A stretch of DNA of 64,000 nt from Flavobacterium luteolum (GTDB lineage: Bacteria; Bacteroidota; Bacteroidia; Flavobacteriales; Flavobacteriaceae). Where the stretch lies: positions 1 to 64,000 of the forward strand of contig NZ_CP114286.1 of assembly GCF_027111275.1 (NCBI RefSeq), written 5' to 3'. Below, in pieces: positions 52,426-61,805 of this stretch. Each line of letters opens with the position of its first letter. Positions within the stretch are counted from its first letter, which is position 1. Under the pieces are notes generated by a model, which worked only from the letters and a program-made list of their open reading frames with translations, made no database searches and was not told the DNA's origin. A program made the position numbers and the translations under genes.

Positions 52426-53832
52426 TCACTTAGTAGATTTCAAAATCAAAATCCAGTCATTACCATCTTCTTTTTTACCTTCTGGCTGAAAATTTTGAGT
52501 TCCTTTATTATCAAATGTTCCGATTTTGGTTTTCTTGCCATTTCTTGGATTGTACCAAGTTGCTTCGAATTTATCTCCAGCAAGTTTTCCAAGTTTTACT
52601 TCTATAATTCTTCCGTTATAAGTGTATAGTAAAGCATATTTTTCGCCTCTTATCGCTGGAATATAATCGTATTTTTCTCCTTGATTTACCACTAAAGAAA
52701 CATCTGGAATTCCTTCTAAAAATGGCACTTCTTCCATTAATTTCTTAATAAAAACCATCTGCTTTGCTCCAGGCGCATTAATGGCTGATGTCCATAATTC
52801 TTTGTTTCCGTAAGCTGGTTTATCGCCTTTTCTGAACATTTGCATTACAGCGTTATGTCCGTACGTATAACCTGCACCACCTGAAAGTACTGACCAATAT
52901 CCGTAACGGCGAACGTCGTTTGCGGTCCATTTTGGCTGTAAAGTGTCGTGCAAACCGTGTGGAATTCCTTCGTAAGATGGTTCTCCGTCAAGTGTCGGTT
53001 TCGTTGGTTTTAATTCGAAATCTCTAAGCACAAATTTGTAATTGTCTTCTTTGAAATTCGTTTTTGATGAATCCTGATCGTATCTTCTGTGTCCTGATTG
53101 GAACATATTGAAATCCAGCCATTTTTCATTGTGAAAATTCTCTGAAGAATCAGTTCTTCCGAACGGGTGGAAAGTCACTAACTGGTTTGGATTGTTGGTT
53201 TTTAAAGTATTCCCGATGGCATTCCAGATATCTTGGAATTCGTTTCCGTGTGTATCCCCACCGTTTAACCAAATTACGTTGGTTCTGTTTTTATATCTAT
53301 TAGCTAAGAACTTAGCATATTCAGTAGCCTGTTCTTTGCTAACTTTATTTCCTTTTGAAACGTTTGTTCCCCAAACTGGAACCATTGCAACGTAAATTCC
53401 GTTTTTCTGAGCCACGTCTAAAGTGTAATCTACATGATCCCAATAATCGTATTGCTTTGCATTTTTGAAATCATTTCCTGCCGTAATCAAGGGTTTTGAA
53501 ACGTCTTCGTTTATTAAAGCGGGGTCACCATAAACGTTAACGGCATTGATGTTGTGCAAAACCATTACCTGAACAACATTAAATCCTTTTTCTTTTCTGT
53601 CTTTGAAATATTTATCAACGCCTGCTCTGTCCAGTTTCCCGAATGCCAGCCAGCCCGTGTCGCCCAACCAGAAAAATGGTTTTTCGTTTTCAGTAACAAA
53701 ATAATGCTGATTTTTAGAAACTTTGATTTCAGGCAGAGATGCTTTTGTTTTGGCAGATTGCGAAAATCCGCTTTGTGCTGTAAACATAAAGCTTATACAA
53801 AGAGCGTATAAAGATTTAATTTTCAGATTCAT
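52426..53832 (-). CDS. GH140-like apiosidase (DUF4038 family)
   Basis: A 468-residue exported TIM-barrel protein (signal peptide ending SGFSQSAK). DUF4038 blocks are PFFWLGDTGWLAFGKL and KGFNVVQVMVLHN. Proposed catalytic residues are D193 in WLNGGD and E284 in LDGEPSYEG, nearly the same numbers I recall for the B. thetaiotaomicron GH140 (D187, E284). It ends in a C-terminal beta-sandwich with TWYNPRNGKKTKIG. GH140 splits apiose from the galacturonan backbone and so frees RG-II side chains. This is one of the strongest pointers to an RG-II locus. Confidence 0.85.
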   Translation of the reverse strand: MNLKIKSLYALCISFMFTAQSGFSQSAKTKASLPEIKVSKNQHYFVTENEKPFFWLGDTGWLAFGKLDRAGVDKYFKDRKEKGFNVVQVMVLHNINAVNVYGDPALINEDVSKPLITAGNDFKNAKQYDYWDHVDYTLDVAQKNGIYVAMVPVWGTNVSKGNKVSKEQATEYAKFLANRYKNRTNVIWLNGGDTHGNEFQDIWNAIGNTLKTNNPNQLVTFHPFGRTDSSENFHNEKWLDFNMFQSGHRRYDQDSSKTNFKEDNYKFVLRDFELKPTKPTLDGEPSYEGIPHGLHDTLQPKWTANDVRRYGYWSVLSGGAGYTYGHNAVMQMFRKGDKPAYGNKELWTSAINAPGAKQMVFIKKLMEEVPFLEGIPDVSLVVNQGEKYDYIPAIRGEKYALLYTYNGRIIEVKLGKLAGDKFEATWYNPRNGKKTKIGTFDNKGTQNFQPEGKKEDGNDWILILKSTK

Positions 53833-53867
53833 TTTGGTTTGTTTTTGAATTGTGTTCTTATTTTTTT

Positions 53868-53985
53868 GCCACAGATTTCACTGATTTAATGGATTTCCCA
53901 AGCTTTGTCTTTATATTTTTCCCCGCAGATTTCACAGATTAGGCAGATTTTATTTTTAATCCTTTTAATCTGTGAAATCTGTGGC
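53868..53985. repeat. GCCACAGATTTCAC palindromic repeat
   Basis: Left arm GCCACAGATTTCACTGATTTAA and right arm CCTTTTAATC...TGTGAAATCTGTGGC, with an inner CGCAGATTTCACAGATTAGGCAGATT unit. It ends three bases before the stop of the beta-helix fusion gene. Confidence 0.75.
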
Positions 53986-53988
53986 TAA

Positions 53989-56900
53989 CTATTTCTTAAT
54001 TAAGAAAAGCACTTTTTCTTTTATTTCAGCTTGTGGGATTACCATTTGTTTTCCTCCGCTGATATTTGCTTTTTTCGTTATATTTCCTGTTGTTGCATTA
54101 ATTGCAAATACTTCAAATGTTCCTTTTTCGTTTGATAAATCAATTGTGACATCTTGGTCGTTTTTCAAATAGAAAAGGTAACTTTTTCCTTTATTTTCCA
54201 GTTTCCAAAGATTATCTGAAAACGTATTTCCATCAACTAACTTCATTTCGCTTAAAGCGGCATAAAACTGAGGCAATTCGATTTTCGGAATATTTGGCAA
54301 TGAAGCTCCGGCCATTAAAGCTGGCCATCCAAATCTTGAAGAACCGTCTGTTGAATATAAAATGACTTTTTCAGGATATTTTTCTCGATATTCACGAACA
54401 GCGCGATATACCTGATTGTCGGTTTCTTTTCCTGTTTTTAGTTTTCTCGCATGTTGTCTTGGTGCTAAATTTACACCTCCTTGCGGAGCATAAGCTGAGC
54501 CGTCTTCTTTGTAATACCAATAACGAATGTCGATTACATCAACGGTTTTATTTCTTTTAGCATCATTTAAAATAGCATCTTGAACATCTTTTGTAGCACT
54601 TAAACCAATTAAACCTTTTTTACCCGTTTCGTCTTTCCACTTTTGGGCTTGGTCTAACCAGAATTCCATAAAATGTCGCGGACCTGTATATTCAGCACTT
54701 GTTAACTGAATTACGTTGCTGTTTTCCTGAAAATTTTCAAATGATTTTCTGATGAAACCTTCGTGTAATTTTCTTCTTTGAGCATTCGTAATATCGTAAA
54801 ACTGCTCCGCCATAAAAATACGTTTGTCTCCTGCATAAGGCGGTGGCTCCGGAAATCCTGTACTGTTGATATTGTTAGCAGAACGCCAAGGTGAACTTGC
54901 CCAATGCGCTCCGGCTTCTAAAATATTGTGCTGAAAATATTGCTGATTGATTAATATTTGTCCATTAGGTTCTGCAAGTGTTGCAAACTGCGCTAAACGG
55001 CTCCAGTACCAATCATTAAATTTTGTTAAATCGTATTTACTCAGATGATCCCAAGCAAAATCTTTTCCGCTTCTTGCGAAAGGCTGTTCGTAAAACGGAG
55101 GCCATACATCATCATCAATTCGGCGAACACGTTCGTGATCGTCCATTCTTCTGTCGTACCATAAACCATAATTATGCTCTAAAGCGACGATATTATTTTT
55201 AGTCAAATAATCTACGGTTTCCTGTACTTTATCAGTCAATCCGTTTCCTGTTCTCCCAGGTACAAAACGAGTAATATGCGGTGTTGATTTGTTTACAAAA
55301 TCATCGGTTAGATCACCTCTCCACCAAGCAACGTTGGTCTGTTTTCCTGCAATTACTTTTCCTTCAAAAGTTAGCCAGCCGTTTTCTGCTGTTACTATTG
55401 AAGTCGATTTTTCAGTTCTATTTAATGCAACTTTTAAATCGTTTGCATTTTTTAAACCTTTATTATCAATATTAATCGGATTTGCTTTTGAAGCTTCTGC
55501 AATCAATTCTTGTAAACTTTTTGCCGTTGTAGCAGAGTTTTTAGTCAATTCTGCAGCGACTTCTACACTCGGACTTGAAGAAGCTTCAGAACCTAAATCA
55601 TAGATAAATGGCTGAACTGGAAGTTTTCCTAATCTAGCTTCTAGTTGTGTGTAGAATAAACTTCTTGGACTGATATGTTCGTTTACGTTTTTCCAATGTC
55701 CGTTTCCTCCAAATTGTCCCCAAACTCCAAAAGCCCAGTTTTGTGCTGTTGGCGGACTATAACATTCTACTTTTGATGCTGACGATTCCCAAATTACAGA
55801 ATTTGCTGCTGTCCATCCAGCTCCTCTTCCTCCTTGTTCTCTGTTGTTATAGCTTAATGCTTTTCCGTCGATATTGGCAATGTCAAATAAAACTCCAGTT
55901 GCCCAGCTTCCAATTGCACCGCTGTTTTCGAATGGCAAATGTGATTCGCATTGTACGAACACATTTGGACCAGTTGTTCCGAATCCGCCAACGGTAAAAT
56001 CATGATATCCAAATTCTGAATAACAACGCTGAAATAAAGTCTGCTGACCTTCAGTATAAAAAGTATGTCTTCTAAATGAAGCGATTTCTGAAATTGGCTC
56101 TGTTGCAATACAATCTTCAACTGTAATTTGCTGACTTGTTTTTAAAACCGTAACGGCTCCACCTGCAAAGTGTTTAAAATTAACTTGTTTTACCCAAGCA
56201 TTTCTAGCGCTTTCAATGCTAATAGCCTGCCAACGGTGTTCTTCGTCTTTTAAATTTGAAGGATTGTAGGTTGATTTTATTAAGATATTTTCAATTCCGT
56301 TATTTTCAGTTCTTCCCTGCCAAGAATAAATAGTTACTTTCGAAGTTCCGAAAACATCATCTAAAGACATTGTAATTGGAGCATTTACAGTCACTTCGTT
56401 TCCGTTTATTTTGGTTACGACACGATTCCAAGTTGTCGCCCAATCCCCTTTTTTCCAGCCAATCCATGAAGTTTCTCCCCCGAAATCCTGCATATTAACT
56501 TCTTTAATGAAATTATCCGTTAAAGGTTTACTGATTTCGATTTCGTCTCCAACTTTTAATTTTGTTGTATTTTTTAATTGAATTTTTTGTGTTCCAAGTG
56601 GCGTGTAACCGTTTGCAAATTCAAATGAATCTTTATACACTTTATCGTTTAAACCTAAAATTCTAATTAAAGCTTCTCTTTCTAAACCTGTTCCTAAAAG
56701 TACAGTTCCGTTTTCCGTATTGCCGCTTCCTCTTAGAACAACTCCCGATTTTCTAATGTATAATGTTCCACTAATTTTGAAAGTTCCTTTGTCTAACAAA
56801 ACTGCTCCACGAAATCCTGATTTATCAGGTTTTAATGCGCTCACATAATCAATTGCATTTTGGATTTTCTGTGTTGCATCTTCTTCTTGTGGAGAAACAA

Positions 56901-57138
56901 AAATCTTGTTTTCCAAATTCGGAATGGCAACTTCAGAGTTTTTATATCCTGCAAAAGAAAAATCTGGGATTTGATTTCCTTGATTATCAGCTGTGAAAGA
57001 AAGTTTTGCTTCTTTGGTTTTGATAATGTCTGGGAAATTGTTCTGGGCTGTGATGTTGCCACACATAGACATAGTAAAACACATTATTACTAATGTGTTT
57101 TTGAAGCAAGGGACTATATTTTGTTTAATGAAATTCAC
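53989..57138 (-). CDS. Exported beta-helix protein fused to a large C-terminal (DUF6298-like) domain
   Basis: About 1049 residues from a GTG at 57138, which follows AAATATACTAAAA; an ATG at 57174 is the alternative. Longer frames read into a palindromic repeat. A signal peptide ends near GNITAQ. Residues about 40-560 form a pectin-lyase-like parallel beta-helix (GAVLLDKGTFKISGTLYIRKSGVVLRGSG; SFRRHTFYTEGQQTLFQ). Residues about 600-1000 carry a TIM-barrel-like segment with ALEHNYGLWYDRR, RSGKDFAWDHLSKYDLTKFNDWYW and VDVIDIRYWYYKEDGS. I cannot assign a reaction; two catalytic modules for one pectin structure are plausible. Confidence 0.75.
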   Translation of the reverse strand: MNFIKQNIVPCFKNTLVIMCFTMSMCGNITAQNNFPDIIKTKEAKLSFTADNQGNQIPDFSFAGYKNSEVAIPNLENKIFVSPQEEDATQKIQNAIDYVSALKPDKSGFRGAVLLDKGTFKISGTLYIRKSGVVLRGSGNTENGTVLLGTGLEREALIRILGLNDKVYKDSFEFANGYTPLGTQKIQLKNTTKLKVGDEIEISKPLTDNFIKEVNMQDFGGETSWIGWKKGDWATTWNRVVTKINGNEVTVNAPITMSLDDVFGTSKVTIYSWQGRTENNGIENILIKSTYNPSNLKDEEHRWQAISIESARNAWVKQVNFKHFAGGAVTVLKTSQQITVEDCIATEPISEIASFRRHTFYTEGQQTLFQRCYSEFGYHDFTVGGFGTTGPNVFVQCESHLPFENSGAIGSWATGVLFDIANIDGKALSYNNREQGGRGAGWTAANSVIWESSASKVECYSPPTAQNWAFGVWGQFGGNGHWKNVNEHISPRSLFYTQLEARLGKLPVQPFIYDLGSEASSSPSVEVAAELTKNSATTAKSLQELIAEASKANPINIDNKGLKNANDLKVALNRTEKSTSIVTAENGWLTFEGKVIAGKQTNVAWWRGDLTDDFVNKSTPHITRFVPGRTGNGLTDKVQETVDYLTKNNIVALEHNYGLWYDRRMDDHERVRRIDDDVWPPFYEQPFARSGKDFAWDHLSKYDLTKFNDWYWSRLAQFATLAEPNGQILINQQYFQHNILEAGAHWASSPWRSANNINSTGFPEPPPYAGDKRIFMAEQFYDITNAQRRKLHEGFIRKSFENFQENSNVIQLTSAEYTGPRHFMEFWLDQAQKWKDETGKKGLIGLSATKDVQDAILNDAKRNKTVDVIDIRYWYYKEDGSAYAPQGGVNLAPRQHARKLKTGKETDNQVYRAVREYREKYPEKVILYSTDGSSRFGWPALMAGASLPNIPKIELPQFYAALSEMKLVDGNTFSDNLWKLENKGKSYLFYLKNDQDVTIDLSNEKGTFEVFAINATTGNITKKANISGGKQMVIPQAEIKEKVLFLIKK

Positions 57139-57184
57139 TTTTAGTATATTTTTCAATTTTCTAAAGTTAAGCATTTCTATAATC

Positions 57185-57300
57185 TTGTCATTTCGACGAA
57201 AGAAACCCGAGCTATAGTGAACAGGCGAAGCAAATCTCACACGGGATTTATAGATTGTTGCGGAGTTTCTAGTGTGATTCCTCGTTCCTTGGAATGACAA
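57185..57300. repeat. Dispersed palindromic element, copy F, with inserted module
   Basis: Ends are TTGTCATTTCGACGAAAGAA and CTCGTTCCTTGGAATGACAA. Bases 57205-57231 are a variant of the module seen in copy B (GAGCTATAGTGAACAGGCGA). It lies just upstream of the beta-helix fusion gene. Confidence 0.85.
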
Positions 57301-57326
57301 ACTTTGGGTGTATGCTTTATGTTGAA

Positions 57327-59033
57327 TTATTGTAATAAAGACTTTAATTTCGCCAAAGTATCCGTATTATTTTCGATTTTCGTCCAATCAATTTTAGTGT
57401 TTGGATCGATTCCGTTAAAATATTTTTCGATGTTGGTATAACCGTCTCCGTTAGCATCTTTATTAGCATCTGAAGCATCATTTGGATTTAAGCCATATTT
57501 TTTCTCCCAAGCATCTGGAATTCCGTCATTATCTGAATCTTTATAGGCTTTCCCTTTGTAAGTAGGATATCCGCCAACTTGATCTGGGTGTGTAATGATT
57601 CCTTTTTTATAAGAATCAGCTGGTAATCTTCTTTTGATATATTCTTTTCCAATTGAATTTTCTAAACCGTCTTTTACTTCAATTTTTCCTGTACGAACTT
57701 GCTTGATCACTCTTTCATCAACTGCATCTCTTTTCGGAATTGTTGCTCCAACATTCGTCAAAACAAAATCATAAGCTTCTTCTGCCGACATGATATTGAA
57801 TTTTGGCATAGAAAAAGGTTTTGGCTGTTTTATTGCTGCTAAAAATTCTTTGGTTTCCGCTTCTGGAAGATTTTCCAATTGTACTCCTCCATTCCAGTTG
57901 TCTGCCGTAACTTCAGGAAAACCAACAATAAAGTTTCCTGAAACGTAAGCTCTTCCGTATTGTTTAGGTTCAATATATCCAGATTCTGGTTTTACAATTC
58001 TATGTGCAATAGGTTCATTCGCAGGTGTTATTGGACCTGGTTTGAAATAGTTATTGATGATATTTAACATCGAACGATAATCACCTCCGTCCAGAGTACG
58101 ATTCCACCAATTAAATACTACGTTATTCACAAAATTAAAGTCTCCATACATTCCGATAGAAGCATTTCTTGAAATGTTGTCGGCCCATAAGTTGCGCATA
58201 AAAGTACTATTTAATCCGCCAATTGTACTTCCAAAAGCATGATTATAAGTATCTAAACCTTCTGCTGAAATAGTGTTCTGAATCGTAATATTACAAGCAG
58301 GCAATTTCTCCAATTTCGACTTTGCGTTAGGTGCAAATTGATGTCTGTATAAAGAAATGTTTTCATCTAATCCCCAGCTTACAGAACAGTGGTCAATTAT
58401 AGTATTTCCGATTACATTTCCTCCCAGCGCATCATCTCTTCTTGTCACTTCTGTTGCCCCACGTCTAAAACGCATGTGTCTAATTATAACATCGTGTGTG
58501 TCGATCTCTAAAGTTTCTCCTGCAATACAAATTCCGTCGCCAGGAGCAGTTTGTCCAGCAATTGTCACGTAAGGTGCACGCATGCTGATTCTGCTTTTTA
58601 AATGGATAATTCCCGAAACATTAAAAACAATTGTTCTTGCTCCAACAGCTTCACAAGCTTCGCGAAAAGTTCCTTTTCCACTATCTTCTAAACTCGTCAC
58701 TACGAATATTTTTCCTCCACGTCCACCTTGCGTGTAGGCTCCGCCACCTTCAGCACCTGGAAAAGCAGGAATATCTGCTTGAACAAAATCTTTTGGATAA
58801 GAAGCCCAAGGCAAATATGGTTTCCCTTGTTTTGCTTCTTCTTTTATGATATGTAAGTTGGCATTCCAGATTTCGCTAAGTCTCTTTTCGTCAGCTTCTA
58901 AAAGGGCATCTGCTTTAGCTTGAACGTCTTTTGGAATTACAGGATATTGGGCATACGCCGATGATACAAGTGAACAAAATGACAACGCCATAAATGTTCT
59001 TTTTAAAGTACGGTTGGGAAAAATATTTTGCAT
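57327..59033 (-). CDS. PL1-type pectate lyase (first paralogue)
   Basis: The start at 59033 gives MQNIFPNRTLKRTFMALSF with cleavage near AYAQYP; 568 residues. A PL1-like parallel beta-helix contains AFPGAEGGGAYTQGGRGGK, IAGQTAPGDGICIAGE, HDVIIRHMRFRRG, DHCSVSWGLDENIS and NVVFNWWNRT. The C-terminus has a thrombospondin-3-like calcium loop (DSDNDGIPDAWEKKYGL) and a dockerin-like ANGDGYTNIEKY. It cleaves polygalacturonate by beta-elimination. It is about as long as, and closely similar to, the gene at 60055, so this is a local duplication with a DUF3826 gene between. Confidence 0.9.
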   Translation of the reverse strand: MQNIFPNRTLKRTFMALSFCSLVSSAYAQYPVIPKDVQAKADALLEADEKRLSEIWNANLHIIKEEAKQGKPYLPWASYPKDFVQADIPAFPGAEGGGAYTQGGRGGKIFVVTSLEDSGKGTFREACEAVGARTIVFNVSGIIHLKSRISMRAPYVTIAGQTAPGDGICIAGETLEIDTHDVIIRHMRFRRGATEVTRRDDALGGNVIGNTIIDHCSVSWGLDENISLYRHQFAPNAKSKLEKLPACNITIQNTISAEGLDTYNHAFGSTIGGLNSTFMRNLWADNISRNASIGMYGDFNFVNNVVFNWWNRTLDGGDYRSMLNIINNYFKPGPITPANEPIAHRIVKPESGYIEPKQYGRAYVSGNFIVGFPEVTADNWNGGVQLENLPEAETKEFLAAIKQPKPFSMPKFNIMSAEEAYDFVLTNVGATIPKRDAVDERVIKQVRTGKIEVKDGLENSIGKEYIKRRLPADSYKKGIITHPDQVGGYPTYKGKAYKDSDNDGIPDAWEKKYGLNPNDASDANKDANGDGYTNIEKYFNGIDPNTKIDWTKIENNTDTLAKLKSLLQ

Positions 59034-59075
59034 TGAATTGTGTGGTCTAGTTAATAGCACTTAGTTTTTAAGAGA

Positions 59076-59765
59076 TTATTCTTTTGCCGTAGAATCTTTT
59101 GTTTTACTCTTCTCTCTTTCTTCGATACGTTTATGCCAGTCGGCACTTTCTTTGTTTAAATCGTAACCTTGTTTTGATAAATAGTTGTTGATTCTTCCTT
59201 TGTATTTACCAAACCAGCCATGTTTTTCTTTAGAAGAACCTGCGTCCATTGCATGTTCTCTAGCTTCAACTAAAGCTTTGTAGATATAGTCTTTTTGTTC
59301 TGCTGTCAAATTCGGAAGCATATCGTTGTAACCTGCAACCGTAATTGGAAGCACACCATAAGTCATTCCGTCTTTCACTTCAGTGATTTTATCTTCAGAC
59401 AATTCTTTGCCTAATTTTTTGATATAAGATTTATGCAGTTTTGCAATTGATTCGTCTGCCTTTGCTTTCAGTTTATCAATTTTTTCGTTTTGCTTTTCTT
59501 TAGCCAAAGAAGTATCTTCTTTTACTTTTTTGATTTCAGCATCTCTTCCATCTTGGATTTCAGTTAAATCTCTGAATTGCTGTGCGATAATATTTGAAAC
59601 TGCTTTTTCTTTTGCTTCGTTTTTCAAATCTAATTTGGTAACGATTTTTACAGCTCTTTCGTTGGTAACTTTTACATATTCAGGATCTAAATGCTGTTGC
59701 GCATTTAAAGTTGAAAATGCAAAAACAAGCGATAATAACCCAGCATTTATTTTATTTAGTGCCAT
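59076..59765 (-). CDS. DUF3826 family exported protein
   Basis: A 229-residue protein with a signal peptide ending near STLNAQQ. The mature part is almost wholly helical and highly charged, with a coiled-coil-like lysine/glutamate stretch (about 75-120) and the family segment KDGMTYGVLPITVAGYNDMLPNLT, then KHGWFGKYKGRINNYLSKQGYDL. DUF3826 proteins are often found beside PL1 genes in Bacteroidota pectin loci, but their role is unknown. Position between two PL1 genes suggests a binding, chaperone or accessory role. Confidence 0.88.
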   Translation of the reverse strand: MALNKINAGLLSLVFAFSTLNAQQHLDPEYVKVTNERAVKIVTKLDLKNEAKEKAVSNIIAQQFRDLTEIQDGRDAEIKKVKEDTSLAKEKQNEKIDKLKAKADESIAKLHKSYIKKLGKELSEDKITEVKDGMTYGVLPITVAGYNDMLPNLTAEQKDYIYKALVEAREHAMDAGSSKEKHGWFGKYKGRINNYLSKQGYDLNKESADWHKRIEEREKSKTKDSTAKE

Positions 59766-59796
59766 TGTCTTTCTTTTTCTAGTTATTTTTTAACTC

Positions 59797-60000
59797 AATC
59801 ATAAGGCCAACGGCCTTTAAGCAACACCGTAGGATAAAATCCTATGAATTACAAACAAATCATATAGCAAAACCCAGAAAGGGCACAAGCCTTTGCGCCT
59901 ATATTTCATTAATTGCTTTCGCCCTTTCAGGGCTTTTTCGCTTCCATTCTATTGTCAAAGGACCTTGTCCTTTGTTGTTGCTTTGAGCCTTTCAGGCTCT
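59797..60000. repeat. Cluster of short hairpins
   Basis: The 289-base gap between PL1 and DUF3826 holds several small palindromes: AAGGCCAACGGCCTT, GTAGGATAAAATCCTA, GAAAGGGC with GCCCTTTC, CAAAGGACCTTGTCCTTTG and GAGCCTTTCAGGCTC. No gene is present. Such multi-hairpin spacers may control relative mRNA stability. Confidence 0.65.
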
Positions 60001-60054
60001 TTTCAAAAACATTCTTGTTTACTCTGAAACAAGAATGTTTTCAAAAATTGTTCC

Positions 60055-61767
60055 TTATTTTAAATCTAATAAAGGTCTAACTAATGTTTCTTTGTTATTA
60101 GCTAAATCTTTCCAGTCTACTTTTATCGCAGGATTTACACCATTGATGTAATCCTCAATATTAGAATATCCGTCTCCGTTTAAATCTCCTTGTGCATCAG
60201 ATGGATCGTTCGGGTTTAAACCGTATTTTTTCTCCCATGCATCTGGCATTCCGTCTTTGTCTGTATCTACATAAGGTTTTCCTTTGTATTCTGGATATCC
60301 TCCAACTTGAGAAACATCTGTAATAATTCCTTTTTTATAAGAATCCATAGGCAAACGTCTGTGTTCGAATTGGTAGAAAGTCTTTTTCTCTAATCCTTTA
60401 GCATACTCAGGAACTCCCGTTTTTACTGTTCTTACGATTCTTTCATCCACTTTATCTCTAATTGGCAAAGTAGCTCCAACATTTTTAAGAACGAATTCAT
60501 AAGACTCTTCAGCAGTCATGAATTTGTTGAACCAAGGCATCGGGAAAGCTTTATCTACTTTCATTTTAGAGAAGTATTCTTTTGCTTCATCATACGTCAT
60601 TAATTCCCCTTTTTTATTCTCTAACTGAATTCCACCATCCCAGTTGTCTTTAGTCACTTTTTCGTTTCCATTAACAACGTTTCCGTTTACATAAGCTCTA
60701 CCAAAAACCATGTAAGGCAATTTGCTTCTTCCTGATTCTGGTTTTAAAATTCTGTAGCTGATTGGCTGTGTTAAATCGGTTACTGGACCTGGTTTATAGA
60801 AGTTGTTGATGATATTGTAATTAGCAGTATAATCTCCGCCATCTGTAGATCTGTTGTACCAGTTGAAAACTACGTTATTAACGAAGTTGAAAATTCCGTT
60901 CCAACCAATAGAAGGGTTTCTTCCTGCATTGTTTGCCCACATATTTCTCATGAAAGAACAGTTTTCTCCTCCTAAAGTACTTCCGAAAGCGTGATTGTAA
61001 GTATCAAGAGCTTCTCCGAATAAACTGTTTTGGATTGTAATATTTACCGTTCCAACTTTGATATCTGGGTAACCTGGCCCTGGATTGTACATGTGTCTGT
61101 AAATTGACATATTTTCGTCTAATCCCCAAGTTGCAGAAACGTGATCGATCATAATATTTCCAACAGGATTTCCTCCAATAGCATCGTCACGACGTCCTAC
61201 GAAAGTTTCTCCACGACGGAAACGCACGTGTCTGATAATTACGTCATGCGTATCAATCCAAGTTGATTCTCCAGCAATACAAACACCATCACCAGGAGCA
61301 GTCTGACCTGCAATTGTAATGTAAGGCGCACGAATAATCAACGGACTTTTTAATCTGATAATTCCAGCAACATTAAACACTATTATTCTCGCTCCTCCTT
61401 GTTCACAGGCTTCACGTAAAGTTCCAGGTCCACGGTCTTCTAGACTTGTTACCGTGTAAACTTTTCCGCCACGTCCTCCGAATGTGTACATTCCACCACC
61501 TTCAGCACCTGGAAAAGCTGGAATTTCTGCCTGAGGTAAATCAGTAGGTCTTGCAGCCCACGGAATATAAGGTTTTCCATGTTTTGCTTCTTCTTCAATA
61601 ACTACTAAAGCTTTTGTCCATGCTTCATCAGAAAGTCTTTGAGCTTCTTCTTTGATCGCTTTTTCCTGAGCCTGAACTTCTGGACTAATCTTCGGATATT
61701 GAGCAAAACATTTTGCACTTCCTAAAAAAAGCAGAGATGATGCGATAAATAATGCGGAATTTTTCAT
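60055..61767 (-). CDS. PL1-type pectate lyase (second paralogue)
   Basis: A 570-residue exported protein (signal peptide ending AKCFAQYP). It has the same architecture as the gene at 57327: AFPGAEGGGMYTFGGRGGK, AGQTAPGDGVCIAGES, HDVIIRHVRFRRG, DHVSATWGLDENMS and NVVFNWYNRS. It ends in the calcium loop DTDKDGMPDAWEKKYGL and NGDGYSNIEDYING. It is the first enzyme gene after susD, so probably the most abundant, making the initial backbone cuts. Its C-terminal quarter differs most from the paralogue. Confidence 0.92.
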   Translation of the reverse strand: MKNSALFIASSLLFLGSAKCFAQYPKISPEVQAQEKAIKEEAQRLSDEAWTKALVVIEEEAKHGKPYIPWAARPTDLPQAEIPAFPGAEGGGMYTFGGRGGKVYTVTSLEDRGPGTLREACEQGGARIIVFNVAGIIRLKSPLIIRAPYITIAGQTAPGDGVCIAGESTWIDTHDVIIRHVRFRRGETFVGRRDDAIGGNPVGNIMIDHVSATWGLDENMSIYRHMYNPGPGYPDIKVGTVNITIQNSLFGEALDTYNHAFGSTLGGENCSFMRNMWANNAGRNPSIGWNGIFNFVNNVVFNWYNRSTDGGDYTANYNIINNFYKPGPVTDLTQPISYRILKPESGRSKLPYMVFGRAYVNGNVVNGNEKVTKDNWDGGIQLENKKGELMTYDEAKEYFSKMKVDKAFPMPWFNKFMTAEESYEFVLKNVGATLPIRDKVDERIVRTVKTGVPEYAKGLEKKTFYQFEHRRLPMDSYKKGIITDVSQVGGYPEYKGKPYVDTDKDGMPDAWEKKYGLNPNDPSDAQGDLNGDGYSNIEDYINGVNPAIKVDWKDLANNKETLVRPLLDLK

Positions 61768-61805
61768 GTTAATTTCTAGTTGTGGTAATTCTTTTTAAAC
61801 AAATC

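Noticed and set aside
57175..57300. Upstream extension of the beta-helix fusion gene
   Set aside because: These residues come from dispersed element copy F and precede the signal peptide.
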